From Cnuella takakiae (GTDB taxonomy: Bacteria; Bacteroidota; Bacteroidia; Chitinophagales; Chitinophagaceae): a stretch of 64,000 nucleotides of DNA. Both the position numbers and the translations under genes were made by a program. The stretch is taken from positions 2,849,740 to 2,913,739 of the forward strand of contig NZ_MTFE01000010.1 in NCBI RefSeq assembly GCF_001953305.1, written 5' to 3'. The stretch's first letter is position 1, and the number at the start of each line of letters is the position of its first letter. This document shows, in pieces, positions 41,759-50,588 of the stretch. The notes under the pieces were generated by a model that was not told the DNA's origin, did not search any database, and saw only the letters and a list, made by a program, of their open reading frames with translations.

Positions 41759-43693
41759 ATGAAAAAGAAATATATCGGGCTTGCCCTTGTTTCCTTGCTG
41801 GCGCTGTCTGGCTGTAAAAAGGACTGGCTGGAGCGGGAGCCCAAATCATTGGTTGTAGAGGAAAATGTATGGAACGACTCCAGGCTGATCACCTCCCTGC
41901 TGGCCAACTACTACGACCGCCTGCCTACCGAATCGGGTTTGCAGGACGTGAACGATACTTATCCTGATGGCTCCCTGCGGGATGGCCGCCTGTCGCAGTG
42001 GCGCAATATGGCCGATTATGACGATGCCATGTGGTCGGGACAATCCAATCAGGATGGCCGCAACAACATTACATCCTACGCTACCAACCGCTGGTTTTTG
42101 TGGAACTACTCGCTCATCAGGGACCTGAACAAATCGCTGGAAAATATCCAGCAACTGGGCACCAACCTTGATGCAAATGTGCGCAACCAATTCATGGCCG
42201 AGTTCCGCTTTTTGCGGGCCTTTGCCTATTTCGAAATGGTAAAGCGCATGGGTGGCGTGCCCCTCATCACCAAGCAGCTGTTGTACGATTACAGTGGCCA
42301 TGCAGGCTCGCTGCGCCAGGCCCGTGCAAAAGAGGCGGACGTGTATGATTTCATTGCCAGGGAGATGGATGAAATAAAAAGCCTGCTGGGCAACGAAACC
42401 AATGGCGCACCCAGCAACAGCCGTGCAAACAGGTTTACTGCCATGGCGTTGAAGAGCCGTGCCATGTTGTATGCCGGTTCCATTGCCAAATACACAGCGC
42501 TCAACACGCCGCAGCTGAACCTGCCAGGTGGCGAAGTGGGTATTCCGGCCAGCAAAGCGGCCGAGTACTACCAGAAATCGCTGGAGGCTTCCCGAGAGAT
42601 CATCAATAGCGGTGTGTACAGCCTGAAGTCGGGCAGTGATGCAGGCCTTGCTTTTTACGAAGCGGTAAGCAAAAAGGCAAACAATAAGGAAGTGATCCTC
42701 GTCAAGGACTTCCTTATTTCCAAAGACAAACGGCACCTGTTTACCTACGACAATATCGCCCGTAGTGTACGCGAGGATAACCTTTCTTCTTCTTCGGTTA
42801 CGCCTTCGCTCAACCTGGTGGAAAGCTTTGAATACCTAGATGGAAGTGCCGGTACCCTTAAAACCCGTACTGCCGACAATTCGGATTTTATTTACTATGA
42901 CAAACCCGAAGACATCTTCGCCAACAAGGACGCAAGGCTTGCCGGAACGGTACTGTATCCTGGCAGTAATTTCAAAGGCGCCACCATGCAGATGCAGGCG
43001 GGGGTGATGGTGTGGAGCGGTACGGGCTACCAAACCGTTGAAGGCACCCAGCTGGGGGCCATGTGGGGTGGTACGGCTTACCCCAATGGGGACGGCAAGT
43101 TGCTAACGGGTGCAGCCGGCCCGCACCGCTCCATCCAGGAAGTTTCCAACACCGGCTTTTACATGCGTAAGTACGTGGATGACGGCCCGCTTACCAGCAC
43201 ACGTGGTATCCGCAGCGATACCTGGTGGGTATGGTTCCGGCTGGGTGAAATGTACCTGAACGCTACAGAAGCGGCCTACGAGCTGGGGCTCACCAGCGAA
43301 GCCCTGGTTTATATCAACAAGTTGCGCGAAAGGGCAGGTTTCCCGGCAAACAGCATCACTGCTGCTGGCCTGGATATGGCCCGCATCCGAAACGAGCGCC
43401 GCGTGGAACTGGCTTTTGAAGACCATCGTGTATGGGACCTCATCCGCTGGCGTATTGCCGACCAGGTTTGGAATGGCAACACCACCAACCCCAACGCCAT
43501 GGTGTCGGCACTCTACCCATACCGTGTGGTACGTCCCGGCGACCCTGCAAGAGATGGTAAGTATGTATTTGTAAAAATGGTGGCACCGCGTTTCCGGGCG
43601 CCCCGTTTTTTCCAGATACAGAACTACTACACTTTTATTCCGCAGAATGTGCTGGACAATAACCCGCTGATTGTGCGCAATCCTTTCCAATAA
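41759..43693 (+). CDS. SusD/RagB family nutrient-binding lipoprotein
   Basis: A 644-residue outer-membrane lipoprotein (lipobox LSGC, C19) forming the lid of the SusC importer. KDWLEREPKSLV is the usual opening; helical TPR-like region with FLRAFAYFEMVKRMGG and DFIAREMDEI is followed by the RagB C-terminal RNERRVELAFEDHRVWDLIRW. Twelve bases separate it from the susC stop. Its ligand is not predictable from the sequence. Confidence 0.94.
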   Translation: MKKKYIGLALVSLLALSGCKKDWLEREPKSLVVEENVWNDSRLITSLLANYYDRLPTESGLQDVNDTYPDGSLRDGRLSQWRNMADYDDAMWSGQSNQDGRNNITSYATNRWFLWNYSLIRDLNKSLENIQQLGTNLDANVRNQFMAEFRFLRAFAYFEMVKRMGGVPLITKQLLYDYSGHAGSLRQARAKEADVYDFIAREMDEIKSLLGNETNGAPSNSRANRFTAMALKSRAMLYAGSIAKYTALNTPQLNLPGGEVGIPASKAAEYYQKSLEASREIINSGVYSLKSGSDAGLAFYEAVSKKANNKEVILVKDFLISKDKRHLFTYDNIARSVREDNLSSSSVTPSLNLVESFEYLDGSAGTLKTRTADNSDFIYYDKPEDIFANKDARLAGTVLYPGSNFKGATMQMQAGVMVWSGTGYQTVEGTQLGAMWGGTAYPNGDGKLLTGAAGPHRSIQEVSNTGFYMRKYVDDGPLTSTRGIRSDTWWVWFRLGEMYLNATEAAYELGLTSEALVYINKLRERAGFPANSITAAGLDMARIRNERRVELAFEDHRVWDLIRWRIADQVWNGNTTNPNAMVSALYPYRVVRPGDPARDGKYVFVKMVAPRFRAPRFFQIQNYYTFIPQNVLDNNPLIVRNPFQ

Positions 43694-43713
43694 TTTTTTG
43701 AACTGAATAGATT

Positions 43714-44391
43714 ATGAAAAAGATATTTCTCCTACCTGCCCTCGCATTCTTTGTATTGCTGGCGGGATGTGAAAAGGATAATAAAGAAGCTCCCGGCGCC
43801 ACACTTACCGGCCGGGTAGTTTACCAGGGCCAGCAATTGGGTTTGCGTTCCAATGGTGTGCAACTGGAGTTGTGGCAGAAAGGTTACCAGCTGTATACCA
43901 AAATCCCGGTATTTGTGGCTCAGGACGGTAGTTTCTCTGCCAAGCTTTACGATGGCAATTATAAACTGACCCTGCTGAAAGGCAATGGCCCCTGGGCGGA
44001 CAAAACAGATTCCCTAGATGTGCAGGTAAAAGGCGGCGCACAGGTAGATGTAAGCGTGGACCCGTTTTTCCTAATTAAAGACGCGAGCTTTTCGCGCAGT
44101 GGCACTATGGTAAATGCCAGCTTTAAAGTGCAGCAGGTAAACAATACCAAACCGCTGGAACTGGTGCGGATGTTTATTGGGCAAACCCTGATCACCGACC
44201 AAACCAATAACGCCGGCAATGCACAAAAACTGGCTGCTGCCCTCACCGACCTGAGCCAGCCTCAAACCCTGAGTGTGGCCGTGCCGGCATCTCTGGCCAG
44301 TAAGGAATTTGTATATGCAAGGGTAGCCGTAAAAGCGGTTGGCGTAGCCGAACTGGTGTACTCAGCGCCGCAGAAAATTATGCTCAAATAA
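43714..44391 (+). CDS. DUF3823 domain lipoprotein
   Basis: A 225-residue lipoprotein (lipobox LAGC, C19) with an N-terminal CarboxypepD_reg-like fold (LTGRVVYQGQQL, VFVAQDGSFSAKLYDGNYKLTLL) and a second beta domain. DUF3823 proteins usually follow SusD and are thought to be surface glycan-binding. Twenty bases after susD, same operon. A terminator follows. Confidence 0.82.
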   Translation: MKKIFLLPALAFFVLLAGCEKDNKEAPGATLTGRVVYQGQQLGLRSNGVQLELWQKGYQLYTKIPVFVAQDGSFSAKLYDGNYKLTLLKGNGPWADKTDSLDVQVKGGAQVDVSVDPFFLIKDASFSRSGTMVNASFKVQQVNNTKPLELVRMFIGQTLITDQTNNAGNAQKLAAALTDLSQPQTLSVAVPASLASKEFVYARVAVKAVGVAELVYSAPQKIMLK

Positions 44392-44435
44392 AAGTGCTTT
44401 CATTTTTAGTGCTCACATAGCAGTTTTTATGGCAG

Positions 44436-44466
44436 GCCCGGTGTTTTTACACCGGGCAAATTTTTG
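44436..44466 (+). terminator. Terminator of the SusCD operon
   Basis: Perfect 9-bp stem (44436-44444 with 44449-44457), 4-base loop, then AAATTTTT. Confidence 0.85.
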
Positions 44467-44505
44467 CTTGCCATAATGCCTTACATGTTCCGGGTTGGTG
44501 GAAAT

Positions 44506-44540
44506 AAAAGAGCTGTCCCGGTAAAAGGACAGCTCTTTTT
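44506..44540. terminator. Bidirectional terminator
   Basis: Perfect 13-bp stem (44506-44518 with 44527-44539) with 8-base loop, A/T outer ends, between the SusCD operon and the convergent oxidoreductase gene. Confidence 0.88.
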
Positions 44541-44554
44541 ATGTTCAATACCAA

Positions 44555-45709
44555 TTATAAACTGGCATGGCTGGCATCTGCCGGTATAGCAAACTCCTTA
44601 CGCAGCGTAAACTCCGGAAGAGGAATTTGTTTGCCCCCTTGCATGGCTGATTCATGTGCCAGGATACCCACACAAGTGATGTTAGCTGATTCCTGCGCAT
44701 TGGGGAAAGGCTCCCTTTTTTCTACCAGTGCGCTGATGAAGGCATGCACCAGGTGGGGATGCGAACCGCCATGACCGGAACCCTGGATAAAGGAAAGGTG
44801 CTGGTTGCTGTCGGCATCATAAACACCCCCGGTGGTAAAGGACTGAATGGGTTCGGGTAACAGGTGAGCATAATCGGGCACTTTTACCCGCTCTGGCTTT
44901 TCGCCGGTATGCACCACGGGGTCTTCGTGTTCTACCTGGCTCCACTCAAAACTTTTCTCAGATCCATATACATCAAAACTTTCGCGGTACTGCCGGGCGG
45001 TATTGAATAGGGAACGGGTTACTTCGGCCGCCAGGTCCGAATCCCTGAACTTGATGTGACAGGTTTCGATGGCAAAAGGAGAATTGTATTTGGGAATCAG
45101 TGCTTCATCTATCCGGCCCGATCCAAGGCAGGAAACATACTCCGCCTCTTTGCCGGCAAGGGCCACTACCGGTCCCACGCAATGGGTAGCATAATGCATG
45201 GGTGGCAGACCTTCCCAATAGCCGGGCCAGCCTTTCATTTCCTGCTGGTGCGATGCACGGAGAAATTGCAGTTTACCCAGCTCTCCTTTTTCATATAGCT
45301 CTTTTACAAACAGGAACTCGCGGCTGTATACCACGGTTTCCATCATCATATAGGTGAGGCCGGTTTCTTTAACGGCGGCAACAATCTGGCGGCACTCTTC
45401 TACGGTGGTGGCCATGGGTACGGTACAGGCCACATGTTTACCGGCACGCAAAGCTTTCAGGGATTGCTCTGCATGGTTCTGGATGGGTGTATTGATATGC
45501 ACCGCATCGATATTGGGGTCTTTCAGTAATTCATCGTAATCGGTATAACGAACGGAAATGCCAAAAGCATCGCCCACTTCATTGAGCTTTTCTTCATTGC
45601 GCTGGCAAATGGCGTACATATTGGCATCGGGATAGCGCTGGTAAATAGGAATAAACTCTGCGCCGAAGCCCAGGCCAATGATGGCCACGTTGATTTTTTT
45701 TGGTTCCAT
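44555..45709 (-). CDS. Gfo/Idh/MocA family oxidoreductase, catalytic EKP replaced
   Basis: A 384-residue NAD(P)-binding protein. GLGFGAEF (12-19) is the dinucleotide loop; the substrate-domain part has GPVVALAGKEAEYV and the SHPHLVHAFI region. In most members GKHV(L/C)CEKP supplies the catalytic Lys; here the stretch is GKHVACTVPMATT (91-103), so that Lys is missing. The enzyme could use another residue or have a non-redox role. It is the second gene of a transcript with the epimerase (two bases apart) and faces the SusCD locus. Confidence 0.87.
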   Translation of the reverse strand: MEPKKINVAIIGLGFGAEFIPIYQRYPDANMYAICQRNEEKLNEVGDAFGISVRYTDYDELLKDPNIDAVHINTPIQNHAEQSLKALRAGKHVACTVPMATTVEECRQIVAAVKETGLTYMMMETVVYSREFLFVKELYEKGELGKLQFLRASHQQEMKGWPGYWEGLPPMHYATHCVGPVVALAGKEAEYVSCLGSGRIDEALIPKYNSPFAIETCHIKFRDSDLAAEVTRSLFNTARQYRESFDVYGSEKSFEWSQVEHEDPVVHTGEKPERVKVPDYAHLLPEPIQSFTTGGVYDADSNQHLSFIQGSGHGGSHPHLVHAFISALVEKREPFPNAQESANITCVGILAHESAMQGGKQIPLPEFTLRKEFAIPADASHASL

Positions 45710-45711
45710 AC

Positions 45712-46611
45712 TCAGGTGGTTAAAAGCGTTTGATTAGGAATAGATGTTTTAGCTGCAGTCCACTGTTTTAAAAATGCAAGGCCTTCGCTGGCAAACTGGT
45801 CCTGGCTGGGTGCCAGCGGGTGCCAGATGCAAACAGCTCCTGCCAGTTCCTGGTTGTTGGGGGTAAAGCTTTCTATGGAAATGGTACCACTGTAGCCAAT
45901 GGCTTCGATACCCTTGCGCCATGCTGCCCATGCCGTAGTGCCGGTGCCGGGAATGCCGCGATGATTTTCGGAAACCTGCAGGTGAATGAGCCGCTGGCCA
46001 ATTTGTTGGAGTGCAGCCTCGGGGTTGGCTTCTTCGATGTTGCTGTGGAAAAGATCGAGCATGATGCGGGCAGCCGGATGGTTGATATCTTCCGCCAACC
46101 GGCATACATCGGCAGCGGTATTTACCAGGTCCGACTCGAAGCGGTTCAAAGGCTCCAGGGCTATTTGAAGTCCTTGTGCCGTGGCCATATCACATACGGT
46201 GCGCAGGTTGTTAACCGCAAGTTCCCATTCTTTTTTCCGCTGATCGGGCGGCACCATGCGGGCCTTGCCAACCGCCGAATACATGGGCCCGGCAAAGAAA
46301 CCGGCACCCCACGCAGTACATAAGTCCATACACTGCCGGATATATTCAAAGCAGTTGCGGTGCACAGCGGGGTCTTCATGTGTCAGGTCGCGGGTAGGGC
46401 CGAAAGCGCCACACACAATGGCTTTGAGGTTGTAGCGCTGCAGGCCTTTCCGCACTACCTCTTTGTCGATGATGGCCGGATCCTCTACGGCAATTTCTAC
46501 CGCATCAAAACCCATAGCAGATATTTTGGGAAATAGGGTTTCCACATCCCTGGTACTGAAAGGAGAAGTCCATAGCCAGGTGCTGGCACTAAATTGAAAT
46601 TGCTGGAACAT
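45712..46611 (-). CDS. Sugar phosphate isomerase/epimerase, TIM barrel
   Basis: A 299-residue xylose-isomerase-like epimerase related to D-tagatose/D-psicose 3-epimerases. The catalytic glutamates are E153 (ALEPLNRFE) and E247 (ISIESF), and D186 (LDLFHSN) is a metal ligand. The His expected in HVH-x-SE is Gln here: IHLQVSENHRG, Q212. The first gene of the pair with the oxidoreductase. It is probably cytosolic and acts on the imported ligand's sugar. Confidence 0.83.
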   Translation of the reverse strand: MFQQFQFSASTWLWTSPFSTRDVETLFPKISAMGFDAVEIAVEDPAIIDKEVVRKGLQRYNLKAIVCGAFGPTRDLTHEDPAVHRNCFEYIRQCMDLCTAWGAGFFAGPMYSAVGKARMVPPDQRKKEWELAVNNLRTVCDMATAQGLQIALEPLNRFESDLVNTAADVCRLAEDINHPAARIMLDLFHSNIEEANPEAALQQIGQRLIHLQVSENHRGIPGTGTTAWAAWRKGIEAIGYSGTISIESFTPNNQELAGAVCIWHPLAPSQDQFASEGLAFLKQWTAAKTSIPNQTLLTT

Positions 46612-46791
46612 CAGGCAATCGCTTTAAGTTTTGCGGAGCAGTTTGCTGGTAGTGCACTCCCGATGGATAGCCACCCAGCTCCGAAAGTAAAAGATAAGGA
46701 GTAAATAGGCGTCCGGCATCACGGTGGAAAAACACCACTTTGACAACGAATTTTTTTTTCGCCTTTTCCTGAACGCTACAAAGGAAAGGAC

Positions 46792-46835
46792 TGGTCCTGC
46801 AGCTAATACTATGAGACAATTATGCAGCAGGACCA
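46792..46835 (-). terminator. Possible terminator of the ThuA-fusion gene
   Basis: A 9-bp inverted repeat (46792-46800 with 46827-46835) with a 26-base loop, 28 bases beyond the stop of the ThuA gene. No long T-run, so weak. Confidence 0.35.
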
Positions 46836-46862
46836 GGTCGCTAATAGCTAATTATTCAGGCA

Positions 46863-49800
46863 CTATTTAGTTACCCGCAATACTCCTTTCATAATCCGCC
46901 AGTGCCCTGGGAAGGTGCAAACAAAAGGATAGTCGCCGGGTGTGTCGGGCACTTTGATGGCCAGGTTATAGCTGCCTTCAGGGTTGATCAATGGTGTACT
47001 GTACAATACATCAGATGTTTTAGGTACATAACTCATCTTGGCACCGTTGGGATCCCTGGCGAGTTTGTCGGCAGCAGCACCTACCTTCTCGGTAGTGCCA
47101 GGTTTCAGGATCACCAGGTTGTGTTGCATGAAATCAGGGTTGGCCAGTTTGATCAGTACCGTAGTACCTGCTTTTGCAGTCAGCAGTTCCTTGTCGTATT
47201 TCATCACATCTTTTACCACGCGCAGGTTGATGGTCTGGTCGAACTTGCCTGTTTTCTCCGCTGCCGATTTTACGGTGCCGGGTTCCAGCAATTCGATCTT
47301 GGCTGCCGACATTGCGGCACGGAGGAAAAACGTATCGGGGTAAGCGGCAAGCTTGGCATCGCCGGTGCCATTTTCCAAGCCGGTGCGGAAACCTGTTTTC
47401 AGGGGTTGTTTGAACAGCCCGGCTGTCGTGGCCTTGCCGGCTTCCTTATCATCGATCAGGAGGCTCATGCTGCCATCGCGCTGCAGCGAAGCTTCAAAAC
47501 TGAACTTGGGCGGCAGCGCTGCCTGGGAGGTAATTGCATAAGCTTTACCCTGTTGGTTTACGAGGTAGGTGAGTTTGTTGTCCTGCAGGTAAAGACCGTA
47601 GCCGTTGTTTTTATCGCCCTGGGCCACAATGAGTCCCTGGTAAGGAAAACTGCGGTTCTTTTCCAGCGTACCGCTGATGGTCAGTTCCTTTCCGCTCACC
47701 TCAGGTGCCTTTTCACCGGCCAGCATCAGCCGGGGCCTCAGTGCCAGCGAAGTAATGCGGGAATCCAGTGCAATACGTTGCGCTAAGGTTGCATCACTCA
47801 GGGCCACGTTTTCAGAAACGCCTTTTTTGCGGAGGGCTGCAAGGAAACCTGCCTGGTGCACTTTGGCACCCGCAACGATGGCGCTGCGCATCCAGGGATC
47901 ATTGCTGTTGGCAGCATTTTCGGCCATTTGAAATAGGGTGGCACCCACCTGGGCAGCGGCCTTCATATCGGCAGTGGCCAGTACAGCGGCGAGTCGTACC
48001 CTGCCGTCCGCATCATTGAAAGATTTAGCAGCTGTCATTGCCTGCAAGGCAGCGGCGTTGTGGGGCAGCACCTGGATGGCGGCCCGGCGCACACCCGCAG
48101 CGGGGTGGGTGAGGGCCTTGGTGGCAACCGCCGTAGCCTGTGCATTGGTGCCATTGAGTGCACCCAGCCCATGCAGGGTCCACAAGGCATGTATGGCAGG
48201 GGCATTGATGCCAATTTCATCCACGCTGCGATCCTGAACGAGTTTGTACAATGCAGGGATCACCGATTTGTCGCCTTTTTCTACCAGCAGTCTTTGGGCT
48301 GTGGTACGCCAGAACATATTGTCGTGCGACAGGGCTGCAACCAGTGCTGCACTATTGCTGGCGTCCAGGCGCATGGGCGAAGCGGCTTTGGCACCGCCAT
48401 ACTTGATCTTGTAAATACGACCTCTTTCATGGTCGCGCATGGGGTTTTCGTATGCATTGCCTTTACCATTGGTAAAGCCAGTAGGAGTGGGGTTGTGCTG
48501 GATGATGAAATCGTACCAGTCTACAACCCACACATTGCCATCGGGACCAACTTCGGCCTGTACTGGTCCGGCCCATTCATCGGCAGAAGCCAGGAGGTTC
48601 CAGCCATCGCTATCTTCTTTGAAACCGGCACCCTGTTGTTTTAGATTTACCCGGTGAACAAGCCGGCCAGTTGGCTCGCACACAAAAGCTGCGCGGTTCC
48701 AGTAGTCTTTGGGATAGGTGCGTGCGGTGTACAGGCTATGGCCCGCAGCAGCTGTAAAGCCTCCCCACACATCTACCTGGCGCAGGTTCTTGGTCATCAC
48801 GTGCATGCCGTAGTGGGCGTCGATCTTTTCTGCTCCGGGGTCGGGAAGGCCGGCGGCAGTGAGGTATTTTTTGGGAATACCAAAGAACACACTATGCGTG
48901 TTGTTGGCAGTGGAAGCAAACACATCAAACTCCTCGGAGAAGCCAAGACCCCAGGTATTATTGCTGGTGCTGGCCAGGTATTCCATGTCTTTAACCTTCT
49001 TGCTGTCCGGCTTAAAGCGGTACAGTCCCTGGCTGAACTTGAGCGAATCGGTGGTAAACTTACCCTGGAAGCCCGAGTAGCCTACGGTACCCCATATCTG
49101 GTTGTCCAAACCATAACGCAGGTTGGAAGGACCTGCATGGGTATCGTAAGTGCCCCAGCCTGTCATCAGGGTATCTTTTACATCGGCCTTGTCATCGCCG
49201 TTGGTGTCTTTCAGGAACAGGAAATAGGGCGCTTGTGAAACAACGATGCCGCCTTTTGCAAAAGTGAAGGAAGTAGGTATATTAAGTTTTTCGGCAAATA
49301 GTGTAAACTTATCAGCCCGTCCGTCGCCATTGGTATCTTCCAGTATCTTGATGCGGTCGTCGCCAGATTCCTTGTCGTCCCGAACGGTATTGGGGTAATC
49401 CACGGTCTCAATCACCCAGAGCCGGCCCTTTTCGTCCCAGTTCATGTAAATAGGGTTGATGATATCGGGCTCGGCAGCGAAAAGCTCCAGCTCAAAACCA
49501 ACTGGCACCTGCATCAGCGACATGCTTTCTTCAGGAGTCAACGGCGCCTGCAGTTTTGGTGCCGGGTTTCTTTTTTCGTAGTTGGGAATGGTAGCTTCCG
49601 AATAGGAAGGATTGGCAATTTTAAACGACTCCAGCCTTTTGCGGGCATCATCGCCCACAGCCCAAAGGATGCCATTGCGTACCAGCTTCAGGAATTCCTT
49701 GTTGTTGAAAGTGTTTTCATCGTGACCGTAGGCGGTGTAGAAAACGCGTCCCTGACCATAGTTGCGCACCCATGTATAAGGCTCGCGGTGATCACCTTCA

Positions 49801-50357
49801 ACTCTTTCCGTAAGCACTTCGATGCTTTTGCTCAATTTATCGTGCACATAAGTTTCATCGAGGGTAGTAAAAGTGGGAACGTCTTTCAGGATGGGGTGCT
49901 GCGGTTTGGCAATCACGGCAGGGAAAGAATCGTACTTATGGCGTTTAAACTGGCCGCCGATCAGTTCTACCACTTCGGGAGCATTGCGAAAACACCAGGA
50001 AGCGGAGTGAAGCGGGATAAAGCCTTTGCCCTTGCGCACAAAGTTGAGCAGGGCTTTTTCCTGGCTTGCGGTAATGGAGTCGTGGTTGGCGTACAAAATC
50101 AATCCATCGTACCTGGCCAGGAGGTCATCATTCAGGTCATCGGGATTGGTTGTATAACTGATGTTGATGCCTTCTTTGAAGTATTCTTTCGACAGGATAT
50201 CAGCCAGTTGCTCGCTGTTGTGGTGCTGGCTTTTGTGGCCAAGGAAAAGCAGTTCAAGCCGTCCGGGCGGTGGCGATTCTTTTAGCTTCCACGATAAGGT
50301 AAGGGCAATAGCAAATAAGCCCGTCAGGGCTAGAACCGTTAGTCGTTTAACATTCAT
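46863..50357 (-). CDS. ThuA / membrane-bound dehydrogenase / cupredoxin fusion protein
   Basis: A 1164-residue exported protein. After a signal-anchor (6-22) comes a ThuA-like class I amidotransferase fold (about 33-240, LHSASWCFRNAP), then a PVC-type membrane-bound dehydrogenase propeller (about 280-700) with DTNGDGRADKFT- and DTNGDDKADV-type calcium sites, a HEAT-like repeat region, a ConA/LamG-like beta domain (about 880-1030), and a plastocyanin/azurin-like C-terminal domain with H1079, C1147, H1152 and M1156 (CTFPGHWRIM). Members in other phyla carry a CxxCH cytochrome c; none is seen here. It would oxidise a sugar in the periplasm and hand electrons to copper. Confidence 0.85.
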   Translation of the reverse strand: MNVKRLTVLALTGLFAIALTLSWKLKESPPPGRLELLFLGHKSQHHNSEQLADILSKEYFKEGINISYTTNPDDLNDDLLARYDGLILYANHDSITASQEKALLNFVRKGKGFIPLHSASWCFRNAPEVVELIGGQFKRHKYDSFPAVIAKPQHPILKDVPTFTTLDETYVHDKLSKSIEVLTERVEGDHREPYTWVRNYGQGRVFYTAYGHDENTFNNKEFLKLVRNGILWAVGDDARKRLESFKIANPSYSEATIPNYEKRNPAPKLQAPLTPEESMSLMQVPVGFELELFAAEPDIINPIYMNWDEKGRLWVIETVDYPNTVRDDKESGDDRIKILEDTNGDGRADKFTLFAEKLNIPTSFTFAKGGIVVSQAPYFLFLKDTNGDDKADVKDTLMTGWGTYDTHAGPSNLRYGLDNQIWGTVGYSGFQGKFTTDSLKFSQGLYRFKPDSKKVKDMEYLASTSNNTWGLGFSEEFDVFASTANNTHSVFFGIPKKYLTAAGLPDPGAEKIDAHYGMHVMTKNLRQVDVWGGFTAAAGHSLYTARTYPKDYWNRAAFVCEPTGRLVHRVNLKQQGAGFKEDSDGWNLLASADEWAGPVQAEVGPDGNVWVVDWYDFIIQHNPTPTGFTNGKGNAYENPMRDHERGRIYKIKYGGAKAASPMRLDASNSAALVAALSHDNMFWRTTAQRLLVEKGDKSVIPALYKLVQDRSVDEIGINAPAIHALWTLHGLGALNGTNAQATAVATKALTHPAAGVRRAAIQVLPHNAAALQAMTAAKSFNDADGRVRLAAVLATADMKAAAQVGATLFQMAENAANSNDPWMRSAIVAGAKVHQAGFLAALRKKGVSENVALSDATLAQRIALDSRITSLALRPRLMLAGEKAPEVSGKELTISGTLEKNRSFPYQGLIVAQGDKNNGYGLYLQDNKLTYLVNQQGKAYAITSQAALPPKFSFEASLQRDGSMSLLIDDKEAGKATTAGLFKQPLKTGFRTGLENGTGDAKLAAYPDTFFLRAAMSAAKIELLEPGTVKSAAEKTGKFDQTINLRVVKDVMKYDKELLTAKAGTTVLIKLANPDFMQHNLVILKPGTTEKVGAAADKLARDPNGAKMSYVPKTSDVLYSTPLINPEGSYNLAIKVPDTPGDYPFVCTFPGHWRIMKGVLRVTK

Positions 50358-50424
50358 GGCAAAGCTTTTTGGTTAGAAGCTGTTTGAAAGTAAAAAGCTA
50401 TGGCCACAATCTTTCGCCTTTTTG

Positions 50425-50439
50425 TCTCAAATTTTGAGA
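50425..50439. promoter_or_regulatory. Palindrome upstream of the ThuA-fusion gene
   Basis: TCTCAAA-T-TTTGAGA, a perfect 7-bp dyad about 70 bases before the start of the fusion gene. A possible operator; no family of regulator can be assigned. Confidence 0.35.
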
Positions 50440-50540
50440 TTAATTGTATTTATAACGTTTATTAACGGATGGTAGTTTCTTTCCCACCCAAACCACCGCG
50501 GAATGGAGGGCGCAGCAGGGAATAAAAATGCTAAGGCATA

Positions 50541-50568
50541 AAAAAAGCCGGGCCTATACAGCCCGGCT
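50541..50568 (-). terminator. Terminator of purB
   Basis: 8-bp G+C-rich stem (50546-50553 with 50561-50568), 7-base loop, six Ts on the minus strand. Confidence 0.9.
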
Positions 50569-50588
50569 CCAGCAAAATTTTCAGCTTA

